NCBI GenBank assembly: GCA_964566175.1
Contig: CAZMHU010000026.1
Span: forward strand, 1 to 15,755
Length of the DNA: 15,755 bases
Direction of reading: 5' to 3'
Source: SIG589 sp964566175
Lineage (GTDB): Bacteria > Bacillota > Clostridia > Oscillospirales > Acutalibacteraceae
Part shown: positions 6,543-13,933 of the stretch, piece after piece
How positions within the stretch are numbered: the stretch's first letter is position 1
Layout of the letters: every line of letters starts with the position of its first letter
The notes under the pieces: model-generated
Database searches by the model: none
Told to the model about the DNA's origin: nothing
The model's input: only the letters and a program-made list of their open reading frames with translations
Position numbers and translations under genes: made by a program

Positions 6543-7571
6543 ATGAAAAAACTTTTTGCAATTATTCTTTGCGCTTTGACGGCGCTTTCCCTTTGTGCTT
6601 GTTCGGACAAGGGCGACGGCAGCACTCTTATGTATGACTATAAAGATCTGTCGGAATATATTGTGGTAGGCGATTATAAAGACCTTGAGGTTGATCTTGA
6701 AAGTGTAGATGTTTTGAAACTTATAAACAGCACCAACGAGCAGACTCTTGCCGACGCGGGATTGGGCGACGAGGCGGAAATCGCTTCCGGTTCGGTTCAG
6801 GACGGTGATACAGTGCATATAACCTATGTCGGAAAGATTGACGGTGAGGCGTTCAGCGGTGGTTCTACAACCGATGAAGGAACCGACCTTGTTATTGGTT
6901 CGGACAGTTATATTGACGGTTTTGAGGATGGCCTTATCGGTGCAAAACCTGGCGAGACGGTCGTTCTTGACCTTAAATTTTCCGACCCCTATCCCAACAA
7001 TACTTCCCTTGCCGGAAAGCCCGTTGAGTTTACCGTAACGGTTGAAACAATAAAGCGCACAACATATCCCGAAGTTACGGACGATATCGCAAAACAACTC
7101 GGCTTTGACAGTGCTGCCGCATATGAGGAAGACGTTAAAAAGACTGCGGTTCAGACATATCTTTTCAATACCGTTTGTGACAGTGCAAAGGTGCTTAAAG
7201 TTCCCGAAACCGAACTTAACTATTATGTTGAGAGCGATATTGAATATTATAAATCTTATGCTACTTCAATGGGCACTACCTTTGAAAGCCTGCTTTCTAT
7301 GAGCAGTATGACTGAGGACGAGTTTAAAAATCAACTTAAAGAAAACTACAAGAGCGGTATGGGAACGTATATGACTGTTTATTATATCGCAAAGGAAAAC
7401 GGTCTTACGGTATCGGACGCCGAACTCAAAATCGAATATTCCGCGTTGGCAAGCAACTATTCAATGACCGTTTCATCGGTAATGTCACAACTTGCAGACA
7501 AGCAGTTGGAGTATTCATTGCTCTATGATAACGTTGTTGATTTCCTATATAAAAACGCAAAAATAAAGTAA
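6543..7571 (+). CDS. Lipoprotein trigger-factor-like foldase with FKBP-type PPIase domain
   Basis: The protein is probably an extracytoplasmic peptidyl-prolyl cis-trans isomerase and chaperone. Residues 1-19 are a lipoprotein signal peptide (MKKLFAIILCALTALSLCA) with C20 as the lipidated cysteine. Residues about 84-171 form an FKBP domain with recognisable VQDGDTVHITYVGKIDGEAF, IGSDSYIDGFEDGLIGAKPG and VEFTVTVETIKR segments. Residues about 175-342 are helical and match the trigger-factor C-terminal arm (AKQLGFDSAAAYEEDVKK, then the PETELNYYVESDIEYY stretch). The ribosome-binding N-terminal domain of cytosolic trigger factor is replaced by the lipoprotein leader and a short acidic segment. At 342 aa it is shorter than Tig (about 430). 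The start ATG 6543 follows AGGAG. It has its own promoter and terminator, so it is expressed alone, and it may assist folding of proteins emerging from the Sec channel. Confidence 0.85.
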   Translation: MKKLFAIILCALTALSLCACSDKGDGSTLMYDYKDLSEYIVVGDYKDLEVDLESVDVLKLINSTNEQTLADAGLGDEAEIASGSVQDGDTVHITYVGKIDGEAFSGGSTTDEGTDLVIGSDSYIDGFEDGLIGAKPGETVVLDLKFSDPYPNNTSLAGKPVEFTVTVETIKRTTYPEVTDDIAKQLGFDSAAAYEEDVKKTAVQTYLFNTVCDSAKVLKVPETELNYYVESDIEYYKSYATSMGTTFESLLSMSSMTEDEFKNQLKENYKSGMGTYMTVYYIAKENGLTVSDAELKIEYSALASNYSMTVSSVMSQLADKQLEYSLLYDNVVDFLYKNAKIK

Positions 7572-7584
7572 AAGCAAAAGTTTT

Positions 7585-7612
7585 CAAGGCTCCGTTTGGA
7601 GCCTTGTTTTTT
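7585..7612 (+). terminator. Intrinsic terminator after the foldase gene
   Basis: CAAGGCTCC (7585-7593) and GGAGCCTTG (7598-7606) form a perfect 9-bp stem with a GTTT loop, followed by six Ts. Confidence 0.9.
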
Positions 7613-7646
7613 ATCGTTGAAAATTATTGAAAAATTACTGTTTTTT

Positions 7647-7687
7647 ATGTCAAATTTATTGACATATTATAAAAAGTGTAGTATACT
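7647..7687 (+). promoter_or_regulatory. Near-consensus promoter with operator-like palindrome, phosphoesterase gene
   Basis: A perfect -35 TTGACA (7659-7664) and a -10 TATACT (7682-7687) are separated by 17 bp. The -35 is also the right arm of a perfect 7-bp inverted repeat, ATGTCAA (7647-7653) with TTGACAT (7659-7665) and a 5-nt spacer. A dimeric repressor bound here would block RNA polymerase. The 17-mer at 7648-7664 differs at one fixed position from the GlnR/TnrA consensus TGTNANAWWWTNTNACA, which is suggestive only. Confidence 0.7.
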
Positions 7688-7738
7688 TTCGGTACATTAA
7701 GTGCAAAATAAATAATTTTGCCGAAGGAGAGGTACAAA

Positions 7739-8635
7739 ATGCTTCATATTATCGAAAGAACCCACAAAATCAAGGGACTCAAAGAGCCTAAAGATATTGT
7801 CGCCCTTGCCGATATGCACTTGACATATATCGACGACCGTGAGGACGAATACAGCCAAGGACTCAAAAAAGAACGTTCATATATGTTCCCGAACGGTGAC
7901 CGTTGCTTTAAGGAAATTCGTGAATATATTAAGAAAACCCAGCCGGATGTCGTTGTCAGCGTCGGCGATTTTATCGATTTCCCCTCGCACGCAAATTTAG
8001 AGGCTATTGATGACTTTTTCAATAACGATTGTAAAGAATACGTTGCGGTACTCGGCAACCACGATTGGAACTACCCGAGGAACTACAACTGTGTTTACAA
8101 CTGGCGCGACAATGTTCCAAAGTTTAACTGTGTTTTACACGATAATAACCCGTATGTTCAGGTCGTTGACCTCGGCGGTGTGCTTGTTGTCGGTCTTGAT
8201 AATAATACCGACCGTTTCTTCCCCGAAACGCTTGAACAGTTTAAAAAGGTTGCGGCTCTCGGCAAGCCGATGATTTTAGCAATGCACGTTCCGTTCTACA
8301 CACCGACCGCCGCCGATGATGTAAAACAGGTTGACAGTCAAAAACGCCTTCTTATGGCGGGTGTTCCGCATGAGCGTAAAGAGGATGTCGGCAACTGTCT
8401 CACCTGTCTCACAAACGATGCGTCGACTGAATTTATACGCTTGATGTATGATAAAGACGTTAATGTTGTTGCCAGCCTTTTCGGACATTTGCATTTTGAA
8501 TACTACCCACACGATTATCTTTTCGAAGATAACTATACCGAGGGCAGAGTTCAGTACGGATTGCGTATATCCGCTCCTCAACTTACAGATGAGGGCGTTG
8601 TCTTCCGTATGCACCTCGTTCCCGATAACGATTAA
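7739..8635 (+). CDS. Calcineurin-like metallophosphoesterase
   Basis: The 298-aa protein has all five signature blocks of the metallophosphoesterase superfamily: AD25-M-H27, G76-D77-F-I-D80, G106-N107-H108-D109, H183 (AMHVPF) and G249-H250-L-H252. These bind a di-metal centre that hydrolyses phosphomono- or diesters. There is no signal peptide or membrane helix, so it is cytoplasmic. ATG 7739 was chosen because the strong site GAAGGAGAGG (7723-7732) lies just upstream; an earlier in-frame TTG at 7718 would put that site inside the gene. It has its own strong promoter and its own terminator, so it is a single-gene unit. The substrate is not deducible; relatives act on nucleotides, cyclic nucleotides or phosphoproteins. 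Confidence 0.9.
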   Translation: MLHIIERTHKIKGLKEPKDIVALADMHLTYIDDREDEYSQGLKKERSYMFPNGDRCFKEIREYIKKTQPDVVVSVGDFIDFPSHANLEAIDDFFNNDCKEYVAVLGNHDWNYPRNYNCVYNWRDNVPKFNCVLHDNNPYVQVVDLGGVLVVGLDNNTDRFFPETLEQFKKVAALGKPMILAMHVPFYTPTAADDVKQVDSQKRLLMAGVPHERKEDVGNCLTCLTNDASTEFIRLMYDKDVNVVASLFGHLHFEYYPHDYLFEDNYTEGRVQYGLRISAPQLTDEGVVFRMHLVPDND

Positions 8636-8640
8636 TAGTG

Positions 8641-8669
8641 AAAAGCCGTCATTTTTGACGGCTTTTTTT
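8641..8669 (+). terminator. Intrinsic terminator between phosphoesterase and amidase genes
   Basis: AAAAGCCGTCA (8641-8651) and TGACGGCTTTT (8656-8666) pair around a TTTT loop, with further Ts. It starts 5 nt after the stop codon and ends only about 30 nt before the amidase start. No promoter fits in that gap, so the amidase is probably fed by read-through or by a promoter within the upstream gene. Confidence 0.85.
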
Positions 8670-8697
8670 CATATCATTATAAAGAGGGAGGGAAGGT

Positions 8698-9444
8698 ATG
8701 CCGACAATTTATTTAAGCCCGTCAACACAGGAGTTTAATATTTATGTTAACGATACGCAGAGTGAAGAATATTATATGAATCTTATAGCCGATGCGATGA
8801 TACCCTATCTGAATGCTGCGGGAATAAACTACGTCCGAAACACAAAAAATATGACTGCAGCATCGTCAATACGCCAGTCGAATGAGGGCGAATATGATCT
8901 GCACCTAGCACTTCACTCCAATGCGGGTGCAGGGCAGTATGCCGGTGTTGCAAGGGGTGTTGAGGTTTATTATTACCCATACAGCAGTCGCAGTCAGCGG
9001 GCGGCGGAACTTATCGCCGATAATATGCGAATTATCTACCCAAATCCCGAAAACGTCACGACGATTGCCACAACCGTCCTCGGAGAAGTTGTGCGCACAC
9101 GTGCACCTGCGGTACTTGTCGAGTTTGCCTTTCACGATAATCCGCAGGATGCCGATTTTATAAGAGGTAACATAGAACTTATTGCACGTTATACCGTTAT
9201 GGCATTGTGCGAGTATTTCGGCATACCTTTTAATATGCCGCAACCGGTGCGACAGGGGATTGTTCGCACACCCGAGGGCGGAGCGGCGAATTTGCGGAGT
9301 CTGCCGAACACGTATTCAACGGTACTAGACACTCTGCCGAACGGTGCGACTGTGGAGATATATTCGGAACTCACAGATTGGTATGTTGTGCGTTACAGCG
9401 GAGTTGAGGGTTATGTAGTAAAGGAATATATAACTGTAGTATGA
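8698..9444 (+). CDS. N-acetylmuramoyl-L-alanine amidase (Amidase_3) with SH3 domain
   Basis: This cell-wall hydrolase should cleave the bond between N-acetylmuramic acid and L-alanine in peptidoglycan. Residues 3-175 are an Amidase_3 domain: IYLSPSTQEFNIYVN at the N-terminus, E23/E24 in the second ligand position, H73 in LHLALHSNAG, and the catalytic-site glutamate E142 in AVLVEFAFHDN. The classical first zinc ligand (His in GHGG) is replaced by the LSPST stretch, a variant I recall from other Clostridial and phage amidases. Residues about 186-248 form a bacterial SH3 domain (GGAANLRSLPNTYSTVLDTL, then a GYVVKEYI end) that usually binds wall peptide. No signal peptide is present, so export would need a holin, spore-mother-cell access or lysis. 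The ATG follows GAGGGAGGGAAGG. A strong terminator comes after. Confidence 0.88.
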   Translation: MPTIYLSPSTQEFNIYVNDTQSEEYYMNLIADAMIPYLNAAGINYVRNTKNMTAASSIRQSNEGEYDLHLALHSNAGAGQYAGVARGVEVYYYPYSSRSQRAAELIADNMRIIYPNPENVTTIATTVLGEVVRTRAPAVLVEFAFHDNPQDADFIRGNIELIARYTVMALCEYFGIPFNMPQPVRQGIVRTPEGGAANLRSLPNTYSTVLDTLPNGATVEIYSELTDWYVVRYSGVEGYVVKEYITVV

Positions 9445-9485
9445 TACCGAATTATAGGGTGAGTGACAATAGAATAAGTCATTCT

Positions 9486-9530
9486 AAAACAAAAACCGTG
9501 TGCTATGCAGTGGCACGCGGTTTTTGTTTT
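9486..9530 (+). terminator. Bidirectional terminator between amidase (+) and carboxypeptidase (-) genes
   Basis: AAAACAAAAACCGTGTGC (9486-9503) pairs with GCACGCGGTTTTTGTTTT (9513-9530), an 18-bp stem with one G-T pair and a 9-nt loop. The A and T tracts allow termination on both strands. The 140 nt from here to the carboxypeptidase stop are A+T-rich and contain nothing else I recognise. Confidence 0.85.
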
Positions 9531-9670
9531 ATGGCTTTATCCTACAAAAGCAACCACTTCGTTAGATATAAAAATATTGATATAGCAAACAAAAGGTTTT
9601 CGATTAAGATGACGCAACGGTTGATTTTTCTTGTCGGATATTATATTATTATAGGGTAAATATTCGTTTT

Positions 9671-10573
9671 TTACATAATTGCCGCAAGCACGAGCGGTTC
9701 ACGCACCTGTGAATACAGTCGAGGGAGTGTGCCTATCGGCAACGGATTTTGCCCTTTTCCGATTTCGAGCGTAAATCCGGGGCGGGAAAATTCGTTTATA
9801 AACCAGTCTTTAAAACCGCCGCCGACCGAGAGCCCTGTCGGCACTTCAAGTGCATATCCGCTTTCCGCCGCCATAATTTCTGCCATTTTTGCACTTCGTT
9901 TGGGTTGGCGGTCGCCGTATGTCCAGTATATTACCTCGCCCTGCGTATGCAGAGCGACAACGTGGCGAATGTTTTCTTTTCGGCAAAGTTCGGTCAGGGC
10001 GAGTGTTTCAGGTTCGCTTTCGGGAGAAAAACCGCCGAAGCGTGTCGGCGCAGGGCCGAAAATTCCCGCATCGCGTTCAAGGGTGTGAAGTTCTTCCCAC
10101 CCTGCATTGAAGTTGTGGTTTATGTCTACACCGCGAATATTTGCGTTCCAGTGTTTGAAATCACCGTTGCAAAGTCGGCGTATTTTTCCCGCCATATAGC
10201 CGGCACCGCTCTCGCCTTTTACAGATATTTCACATCCGTCGGGATTGACGAGCGGAACAATAAGCAGTCCTCGGCCGTAGAGCGCACGGCGGGCATCAAG
10301 TCCCGCGATTTCCGTGCCGGTGAGGAGTGCTTCGCAAACCTCTTCCGCAAAGCGCAGAGCGATATTGCAGGTTATGTGTTCACTGCCGTGTATTGCCGCC
10401 GCATAGAGCACATATTCGTCGGCGTTGCCTATTTGCAGACAAAAAATGTCTCTGCCTGCACAACTTCGCCCTATCGAACGGCATTTTAAAAAGGCGTATG
10501 TGTCAAGTAGGCGGTCGATAATTTTCTTGATTTCAAGATATTCGTAATCCGTTGCGTTTATTATACTGTTCAT
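9671..10573 (-). CDS. M14-family zinc carboxypeptidase
   Basis: The 300-aa protein has the complete active site of the M14 (carboxypeptidase A/gamma-D-glutamyl-diaminopimelate peptidase) family: H62-G-S-E65, V109-N110-P-D-G, R147-G-V-D-I-N152-H-N, H209 in VALHTQGE, and E270 in FTLEIG as the general base. The three zinc ligands are H62, E65 and H209. Clostridial members with this pattern usually act on peptidoglycan stem peptides. No signal peptide is visible, so a cytoplasmic role in muropeptide recycling is more likely than secretion. The start ATG at 10573 follows AGGGG on the minus strand. It diverges from the Nudix gene across a 59-bp gap, in which I found no confident promoter in either direction. 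Confidence 0.88.
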   Translation of the reverse strand: MNSIINATDYEYLEIKKIIDRLLDTYAFLKCRSIGRSCAGRDIFCLQIGNADEYVLYAAAIHGSEHITCNIALRFAEEVCEALLTGTEIAGLDARRALYGRGLLIVPLVNPDGCEISVKGESGAGYMAGKIRRLCNGDFKHWNANIRGVDINHNFNAGWEELHTLERDAGIFGPAPTRFGGFSPESEPETLALTELCRKENIRHVVALHTQGEVIYWTYGDRQPKRSAKMAEIMAAESGYALEVPTGLSVGGGFKDWFINEFSRPGFTLEIGKGQNPLPIGTLPRLYSQVREPLVLAAIM

Positions 10574-10632
10574 AACATCTGCCCCTTTTATAGACTATTA
10601 TTTAAATATATTATTATTTCGGAGGAAATATT

Positions 10633-11181
10633 ATGGATTTAAAAGAAAAAACTCTTTCCGGCAAGCGCGTGTTTGACGGCAGAGTAATTAAAGTTCGTGT
10701 TGATGAGGTTTTGTTGCCGAACGGCAACACCTCGACAAGAGAAGTTATTGAGCATAACGGCGGCGTTTGCGTTGCGGCCTTAACCGAAGAGGGTGAGGTT
10801 TTGCTCGTCCGTCAGTACCGCTATCCGTACGGTGACGTAATACTCGAAATTCCCGCCGGAAAGCGTGATAACACCGGAGAGAGTCCGCTCGAGTGCGGAA
10901 TGAGAGAATTAAAGGAAGAAACCGGCGCAACGGCGGAAACTTTTTATCCTCTCGGTGAACTTTATCCTTCCCCCGGATATTGCGGCGAGGTAATTTGGAT
11001 GTTTGCGGCAAAGGGGCTCACATACGGTGAACAACACACCGACGAGGACGAATTTTTGTCGGTTGAAAAAATTCCGCTCGATACACTTGTTGATATGATT
11101 ATGGACGGAAAAATTGCCGACGCGAAGACCCAAACGGCAATTTTAAAACTTAAACTTCTTGTTGACAGAGGTGAATTTTAA
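10633..11181 (+). CDS. Nudix hydrolase, ADP-ribose pyrophosphatase-like
   Basis: The enzyme probably cleaves ADP-ribose or related nucleoside diphosphate sugars. Residues 76-99 hold the Nudix box: G76-KRDNTG-E83-SPLECGM-R91-E-L-K-E95-E96-T-G98-A, whose catalytic and metal-binding residues (R91, E92, E95, E96) are all present. One residue more than usual lies between the first Gly and Glu. The preceding LLVRQYRYPYGDVILEIPAG and the GELYPSPGYCGE loop after the box are hallmarks of the ADP-ribose pyrophosphatase subfamily. Its 182 aa is normal. ATG 10633 follows GGAGGAA. The stop is immediately followed by the ATG of the next gene, so the two are co-transcribed and probably translationally coupled. 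Confidence 0.9.
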   Translation: MDLKEKTLSGKRVFDGRVIKVRVDEVLLPNGNTSTREVIEHNGGVCVAALTEEGEVLLVRQYRYPYGDVILEIPAGKRDNTGESPLECGMRELKEETGATAETFYPLGELYPSPGYCGEVIWMFAAKGLTYGEQHTDEDEFLSVEKIPLDTLVDMIMDGKIADAKTQTAILKLKLLVDRGEF

Positions 11182-11907
11182 ATGTTGCTTTATATCATAC
11201 GTCACGGCGACCCGATATACAATCCGGACAGTTTGACACCGCTCGGTCATAAACAGGCTGAGGCGCTTGTTCCTCGCTTAGCACCGCTGAAATTTGACAA
11301 AATTTTTGTCTCTCCGCTGATACGTGCGCGGCAGACAGCCGAGCCGACGGCAAAAGCACTTAATATCGAACCCGAGATTAGAGAGTTTTTGTCTGAGGGA
11401 AAACTTTTCGATAAAATGTCAAAGCTGTTGCCGACCGATGATGGTGTGTCGGTCAGAAAGCGTTGGTGTTTCCATCAGCAGACAACAAATTTTCTATCGG
11501 CTGAAACCTATCATATGACCGACGATTGGTACACGCTTTCGGCGTTTGATGGCTGTGAAGATATAAAGGGCGCGTATGATGAATTTGCTAAAGGCGCGGA
11601 TGAATTTTTGGCAGAACTCGGATACATACGTCAAGAAGACCATTATAAAATCGATAATCCGAAATATGACCGTGTTGCCGTTTTTTGCCACCAAGGCGTA
11701 GGGCTCACGTGGATTTCGCGAATGTTGTGTCTGCCGCCGCATATTTTGTGGGGCTGTTTTGATATTACACATACCGGAATATCGGTTTTGGAATTTAAAA
11801 ATTACGAGGACGGAAAAACACTGCCTAAGTGTTTGTGTCTTTCCGATACATCACATCTTTTTGCGGGCGAAATGCCGCTTGAATATTGCGGAACACTGCC
11901 GTTTTAA
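11182..11907 (+). CDS. Histidine phosphatase family protein
   Basis: The N-terminus LYIIRHGDP carries the RHG motif with the phospho-accepting H8 and R7. SPLIRARQTAEPTAKAL (R48, R50) follows the usual second motif, and FCHQG with H170 supplies the second catalytic histidine. This is the phosphoglycerate-mutase-like branch 1 fold. At 241 aa it is a little longer than small phosphatases because of a middle segment (about 85-160) rich in aromatic and acidic residues. Metabolic phosphatase activity is likely, but the substrate is unknown. Its ATG directly abuts the Nudix stop, and the ribosome binding site (GAGGTG, near 11170) lies within the last codons of that gene. The pair may process a shared nucleotide or sugar phosphate, which is an inference from linkage only. 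Confidence 0.88.
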   Translation: MLLYIIRHGDPIYNPDSLTPLGHKQAEALVPRLAPLKFDKIFVSPLIRARQTAEPTAKALNIEPEIREFLSEGKLFDKMSKLLPTDDGVSVRKRWCFHQQTTNFLSAETYHMTDDWYTLSAFDGCEDIKGAYDEFAKGADEFLAELGYIRQEDHYKIDNPKYDRVAVFCHQGVGLTWISRMLCLPPHILWGCFDITHTGISVLEFKNYEDGKTLPKCLCLSDTSHLFAGEMPLEYCGTLPF

Positions 11908-11911
11908 AACA

Positions 11912-11950
11912 AAAAATGCTTGTAAACTTTTTCGGTTTACAAGCATTTTT
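11912..11950 (+). terminator. Bidirectional terminator between convergent genes
   Basis: AAAAATGCTTGTAAAC (11912-11927) and GTTTACAAGCATTTTT (11935-11950) form a perfect 16-bp stem with a 7-nt loop. It lies exactly between the histidine phosphatase (+) and acetyltransferase (-) stop codons, so it serves both. Confidence 0.9.
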
Positions 11951-11951
11951 G

Positions 11952-12629
11952 TTATTTGTTCGCTTTTCTCTTTGAAAGCGGAACTTCATTTTTTAAATAC
12001 GTTTCCCAAACGTTTATGCGGTCATCTTCATCAATAGCGCGTATGACACGAGCGGGCACACCCGCAACAATACTATTCGGCGGGACATCACGCAAAACCA
12101 CACTTCCCGCGGCAACAATACTGTTTTCTCCTATGGTAACGCCGCCGCAAATCGTGGCAGAGGAGCAAATCCAACAGCCGTCTTTTATTGTAATCGGAGC
12201 GGAATATTCAAGGTCGTGATAGCCGTCGGGATATTCCGCGTTCAGACGTTCTTCGGCTATAAAGGGGTGATTTGGTGTCGCAAATGTAACGTTAGCACCG
12301 ACCCAAACTCCGTCTCCGAGCGTAACGGGAGCAATATCGAGAACACGGCAGTTATAGTTGAAAAAACATTCTTTGCCGACGTTTATATTAACGCCGTATT
12401 CACAGTAAAACGGTGCAAAGACAGTAAGACCTTTGCCCTTGGCGGAGGGAATGAGTTTTTCGAGTGCGCGCTGTTTGGCTTTCGCTCGGCGTACGGGAAT
12501 TCGGTTAAATTTGTCACAGCCGCAAAGACCGCGCATATGCTGTTTTTCGATATCTTTGCTTGCGGCATTATAAAGTTTTCCGGACACCATTCTGTCCCAG
12601 TCGTTTATTCTTTTTGTGTTGTTATCCAT
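11952..12629 (-). CDS. Sugar O-acetyltransferase (maltose/galactoside acetyltransferase-like)
   Basis: The 225-aa protein has the architecture of the LacA/Maa family: an N-terminal helical Mac domain (RMVSGKLYNAASKDIEKQ), then a left-handed parallel beta-helix of hexapeptide repeats (VNINVGKECFFNYNCRVLD, PVTLGDGVWVG). The catalytic H121 lies in FATPNHPF, and the closing coils read WICSSATICGGVTIGENSIV, then GSVVLRDVPPNSIVAGVPAR. It transfers acetyl from acetyl-CoA to a sugar hydroxyl. The true substrate is not deducible. It follows ung on the same strand after a 12-nt gap containing a GAGG ribosome binding site, so the two form an operon. The stop lies next to the shared terminator. Confidence 0.9.
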   Translation of the reverse strand: MDNNTKRINDWDRMVSGKLYNAASKDIEKQHMRGLCGCDKFNRIPVRRAKAKQRALEKLIPSAKGKGLTVFAPFYCEYGVNINVGKECFFNYNCRVLDIAPVTLGDGVWVGANVTFATPNHPFIAEERLNAEYPDGYHDLEYSAPITIKDGCWICSSATICGGVTIGENSIVAAGSVVLRDVPPNSIVAGVPARVIRAIDEDDRINVWETYLKNEVPLSKRKANK

Positions 12630-12641
12630 ATTTTTCGCTCC

Positions 12642-13310
12642 TCATTTAATACGCCAATCAATGGGCGGAAGACCTGCTTCTTCCAACAGACGGTTGCATT
12701 TTGAAAAATGGTGGCAACCGAAAAATCCGTTATACGCGGAAAGGGGGCTCGGGTGGGCACAGGTGAGTTTCTTGTGTATCGGGTTTGTAATTATATCACA
12801 CTTTTTGCGTGCATTTGCGCCCCATAAAAGGAAGATAACAGGAGTTTCCTTTTTGTTGAGTTCGCTTATAACCCTGTCGGTAAATTGCTCCCACCCCATA
12901 CCTTTGTGGCTGTTGGCGGCACCGCGGCGAACGGTGAGTACGTTGTTGAGCATCAAAACGCCGCTCTTCGCCCAGCATTCCAAAAAACCGTGCTCGGCCG
13001 GCGGAATTCCGAGGTCGCTTTCGAGTTCTTTATAAATATTTTTAAGCGACGGCGGAAGGGGAATATCAGGCTTTACCGAAAAGCAAAGACCGTGCGCTTG
13101 ATTTGGTTCGTGATACGGGTCTTGCCCGATTATTGCCGCACGACAGTCGGCATAAGAAGTGTATCTCAGCGCATTGAAAATATCGTGCATATCAGGATAT
13201 ATTTCATATTTTGAATATTCCTGTTTTAAAAATTCGCGAAGATTTTTATAATAAGGCTTTTGCCACTCGTCTGCTAATATTTCGTCCCAATCGTTTCCGA
13301 TGTTTACCAC
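12642..13310 (-). CDS. ung: Uracil-DNA glycosylase, family 1
   Basis: Ung removes uracil from DNA to begin base excision repair. The 222-aa protein has the family-1 water-activating loop G62-Q-D64-P-Y66-H67 and the minor-groove loop H186-P-S-P-L-S with the catalytic histidine. It also has the VLLLN-type strand (GVLMLNNVLTVRRGAANSH) and the LLWG strand (IFLLWGANARKK). The length is standard. The start is GTG at 13310, with AAGGGGA about 8 nt upstream, the same context as for the HAD gene at 14707. It is the first gene of a two-gene operon, with a near-consensus promoter at 13340-13368. Confidence 0.96.
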   Translation of the reverse strand: MVNIGNDWDEILADEWQKPYYKNLREFLKQEYSKYEIYPDMHDIFNALRYTSYADCRAAIIGQDPYHEPNQAHGLCFSVKPDIPLPPSLKNIYKELESDLGIPPAEHGFLECWAKSGVLMLNNVLTVRRGAANSHKGMGWEQFTDRVISELNKKETPVIFLLWGANARKKCDIITNPIHKKLTCAHPSPLSAYNGFFGCHHFSKCNRLLEEAGLPPIDWRIK

Positions 13311-13339
13311 GGCAATATCCCCTTTCTTTTACCGGTTTC

Positions 13340-13368
13340 AGTATAGTCGCAATCAAAAATTTTGTCAA
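13340..13368 (-). promoter_or_regulatory. Near-consensus sigma-A promoter of the ung operon
   Basis: Read on the minus strand, a perfect TTGACA (13363-13368) is followed after 17 bp by TATACT (13340-13345). It runs divergently from, and upstream of, the CarD-like gene's promoter, whose -35 begins only 9 bp away. Confidence 0.8.
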
Positions 13369-13376
13369 CAAAACTA

Positions 13377-13405
13377 TTACAAAAAAATTTAAAGTGTGAT
13401 AAAAT
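13377..13405 (+). promoter_or_regulatory. Probable promoter of the CarD-like gene
   Basis: TTACAA (13377-13382) and TAAAAT (13400-13405) are separated by 17 bp. Each hexamer departs slightly from consensus. The position, about 13 nt before the ribosome binding site, implies a very short leader. Confidence 0.55.
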
Positions 13406-13432
13406 AATATATATTTGAGGGAGGTGAGCGCT

Positions 13433-13930
13433 GTGTTTAAAACAGGTGATACGGTGCTGTACGGCGCTACGGGGGTTTGCCGCGTGGACGGAATTACCGA
13501 GCGCGAAATAGGCGGGAATATTAAAAAATATTTTGTGCTGAAACCGCTCGCACAGGATAAGTGTACGGTTTTTGTTCCCGCCGATAATGAGGAACTGCTT
13601 TCAAAGGTCAGAAAGATTTTGTCAAAGGACGAAATTCTTTCGATTATAGATTTTCTGCCTGAAAAGGAAGATATTTGGATTGAGAATGAAAGTGAGCGAC
13701 GTGTACGTTTTTCAGAGATAATCCACAGTGGTGACCGAGCCGAACTTATGCTCTTAATACGCACATTGTATAATAAACGCCTTGCCCGAAGAAGTGAGGG
13801 AAAGCGGTTGCACATTGCCGATGAACGCTTTTTAAACGAGGCGGAGCGTCTGCTTCACGATGAGTTTTCCGCTGTTTTGGGCGTCAAATCAGATGAAGTC
13901 GTCGATTTTATAATCGAGCGAATAGGATAA
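13433..13930 (+). CDS. CarD/CdnL-like RNA polymerase-binding regulator
   Basis: The 165-aa protein begins MFKTGDTVLYGATGVCRVDG, the first strand pair of the CarD/CdnL/TRCF RNA-polymerase-interacting domain (about residues 1-60). KKYFVLKPL, then CTVFVPADNEELLSKVR, is the usual completion. Residues about 65-165 are helical and charged, as in the DNA-contacting C-terminal part of CarD proteins. Such proteins bind the RNA polymerase beta subunit and modulate open-complex stability, often at rRNA promoters. GTG 13433 was chosen because GGAGGTGA lies directly before it; a TTG at 13415 is upstream of that site and would add only a few residues. It is monocistronic with its own terminator. Many Clostridia carry several CarD-like paralogues, so this may not be the main one. 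Confidence 0.8.
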   Translation: MFKTGDTVLYGATGVCRVDGITEREIGGNIKKYFVLKPLAQDKCTVFVPADNEELLSKVRKILSKDEILSIIDFLPEKEDIWIENESERRVRFSEIIHSGDRAELMLLIRTLYNKRLARRSEGKRLHIADERFLNEAERLLHDEFSAVLGVKSDEVVDFIIERIG

Positions 13931-13933
13931 TAT

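Noticed and set aside
6462..7097. Long minus-strand open frame (about 211 codons) opposite the foldase gene
   Set aside because: It is antisense to a well-recognised FKBP/trigger-factor gene, has no family motif and no ribosome binding site; it reflects codon bias of the real gene.
9749..10489. Long plus-strand open frame (about 246 codons) opposite the carboxypeptidase gene
   Set aside because: The minus strand has every M14 active-site motif, while this frame is rich in Cys, Arg and Phe with no recognisable domain.
13246..13815. Minus-strand open frame overlapping the ung promoter and the CarD-like gene
   Set aside because: It crosses two good promoters and lies antisense to a recognised CarD domain; composition is Ser/Arg/Phe-rich as in shadow frames.
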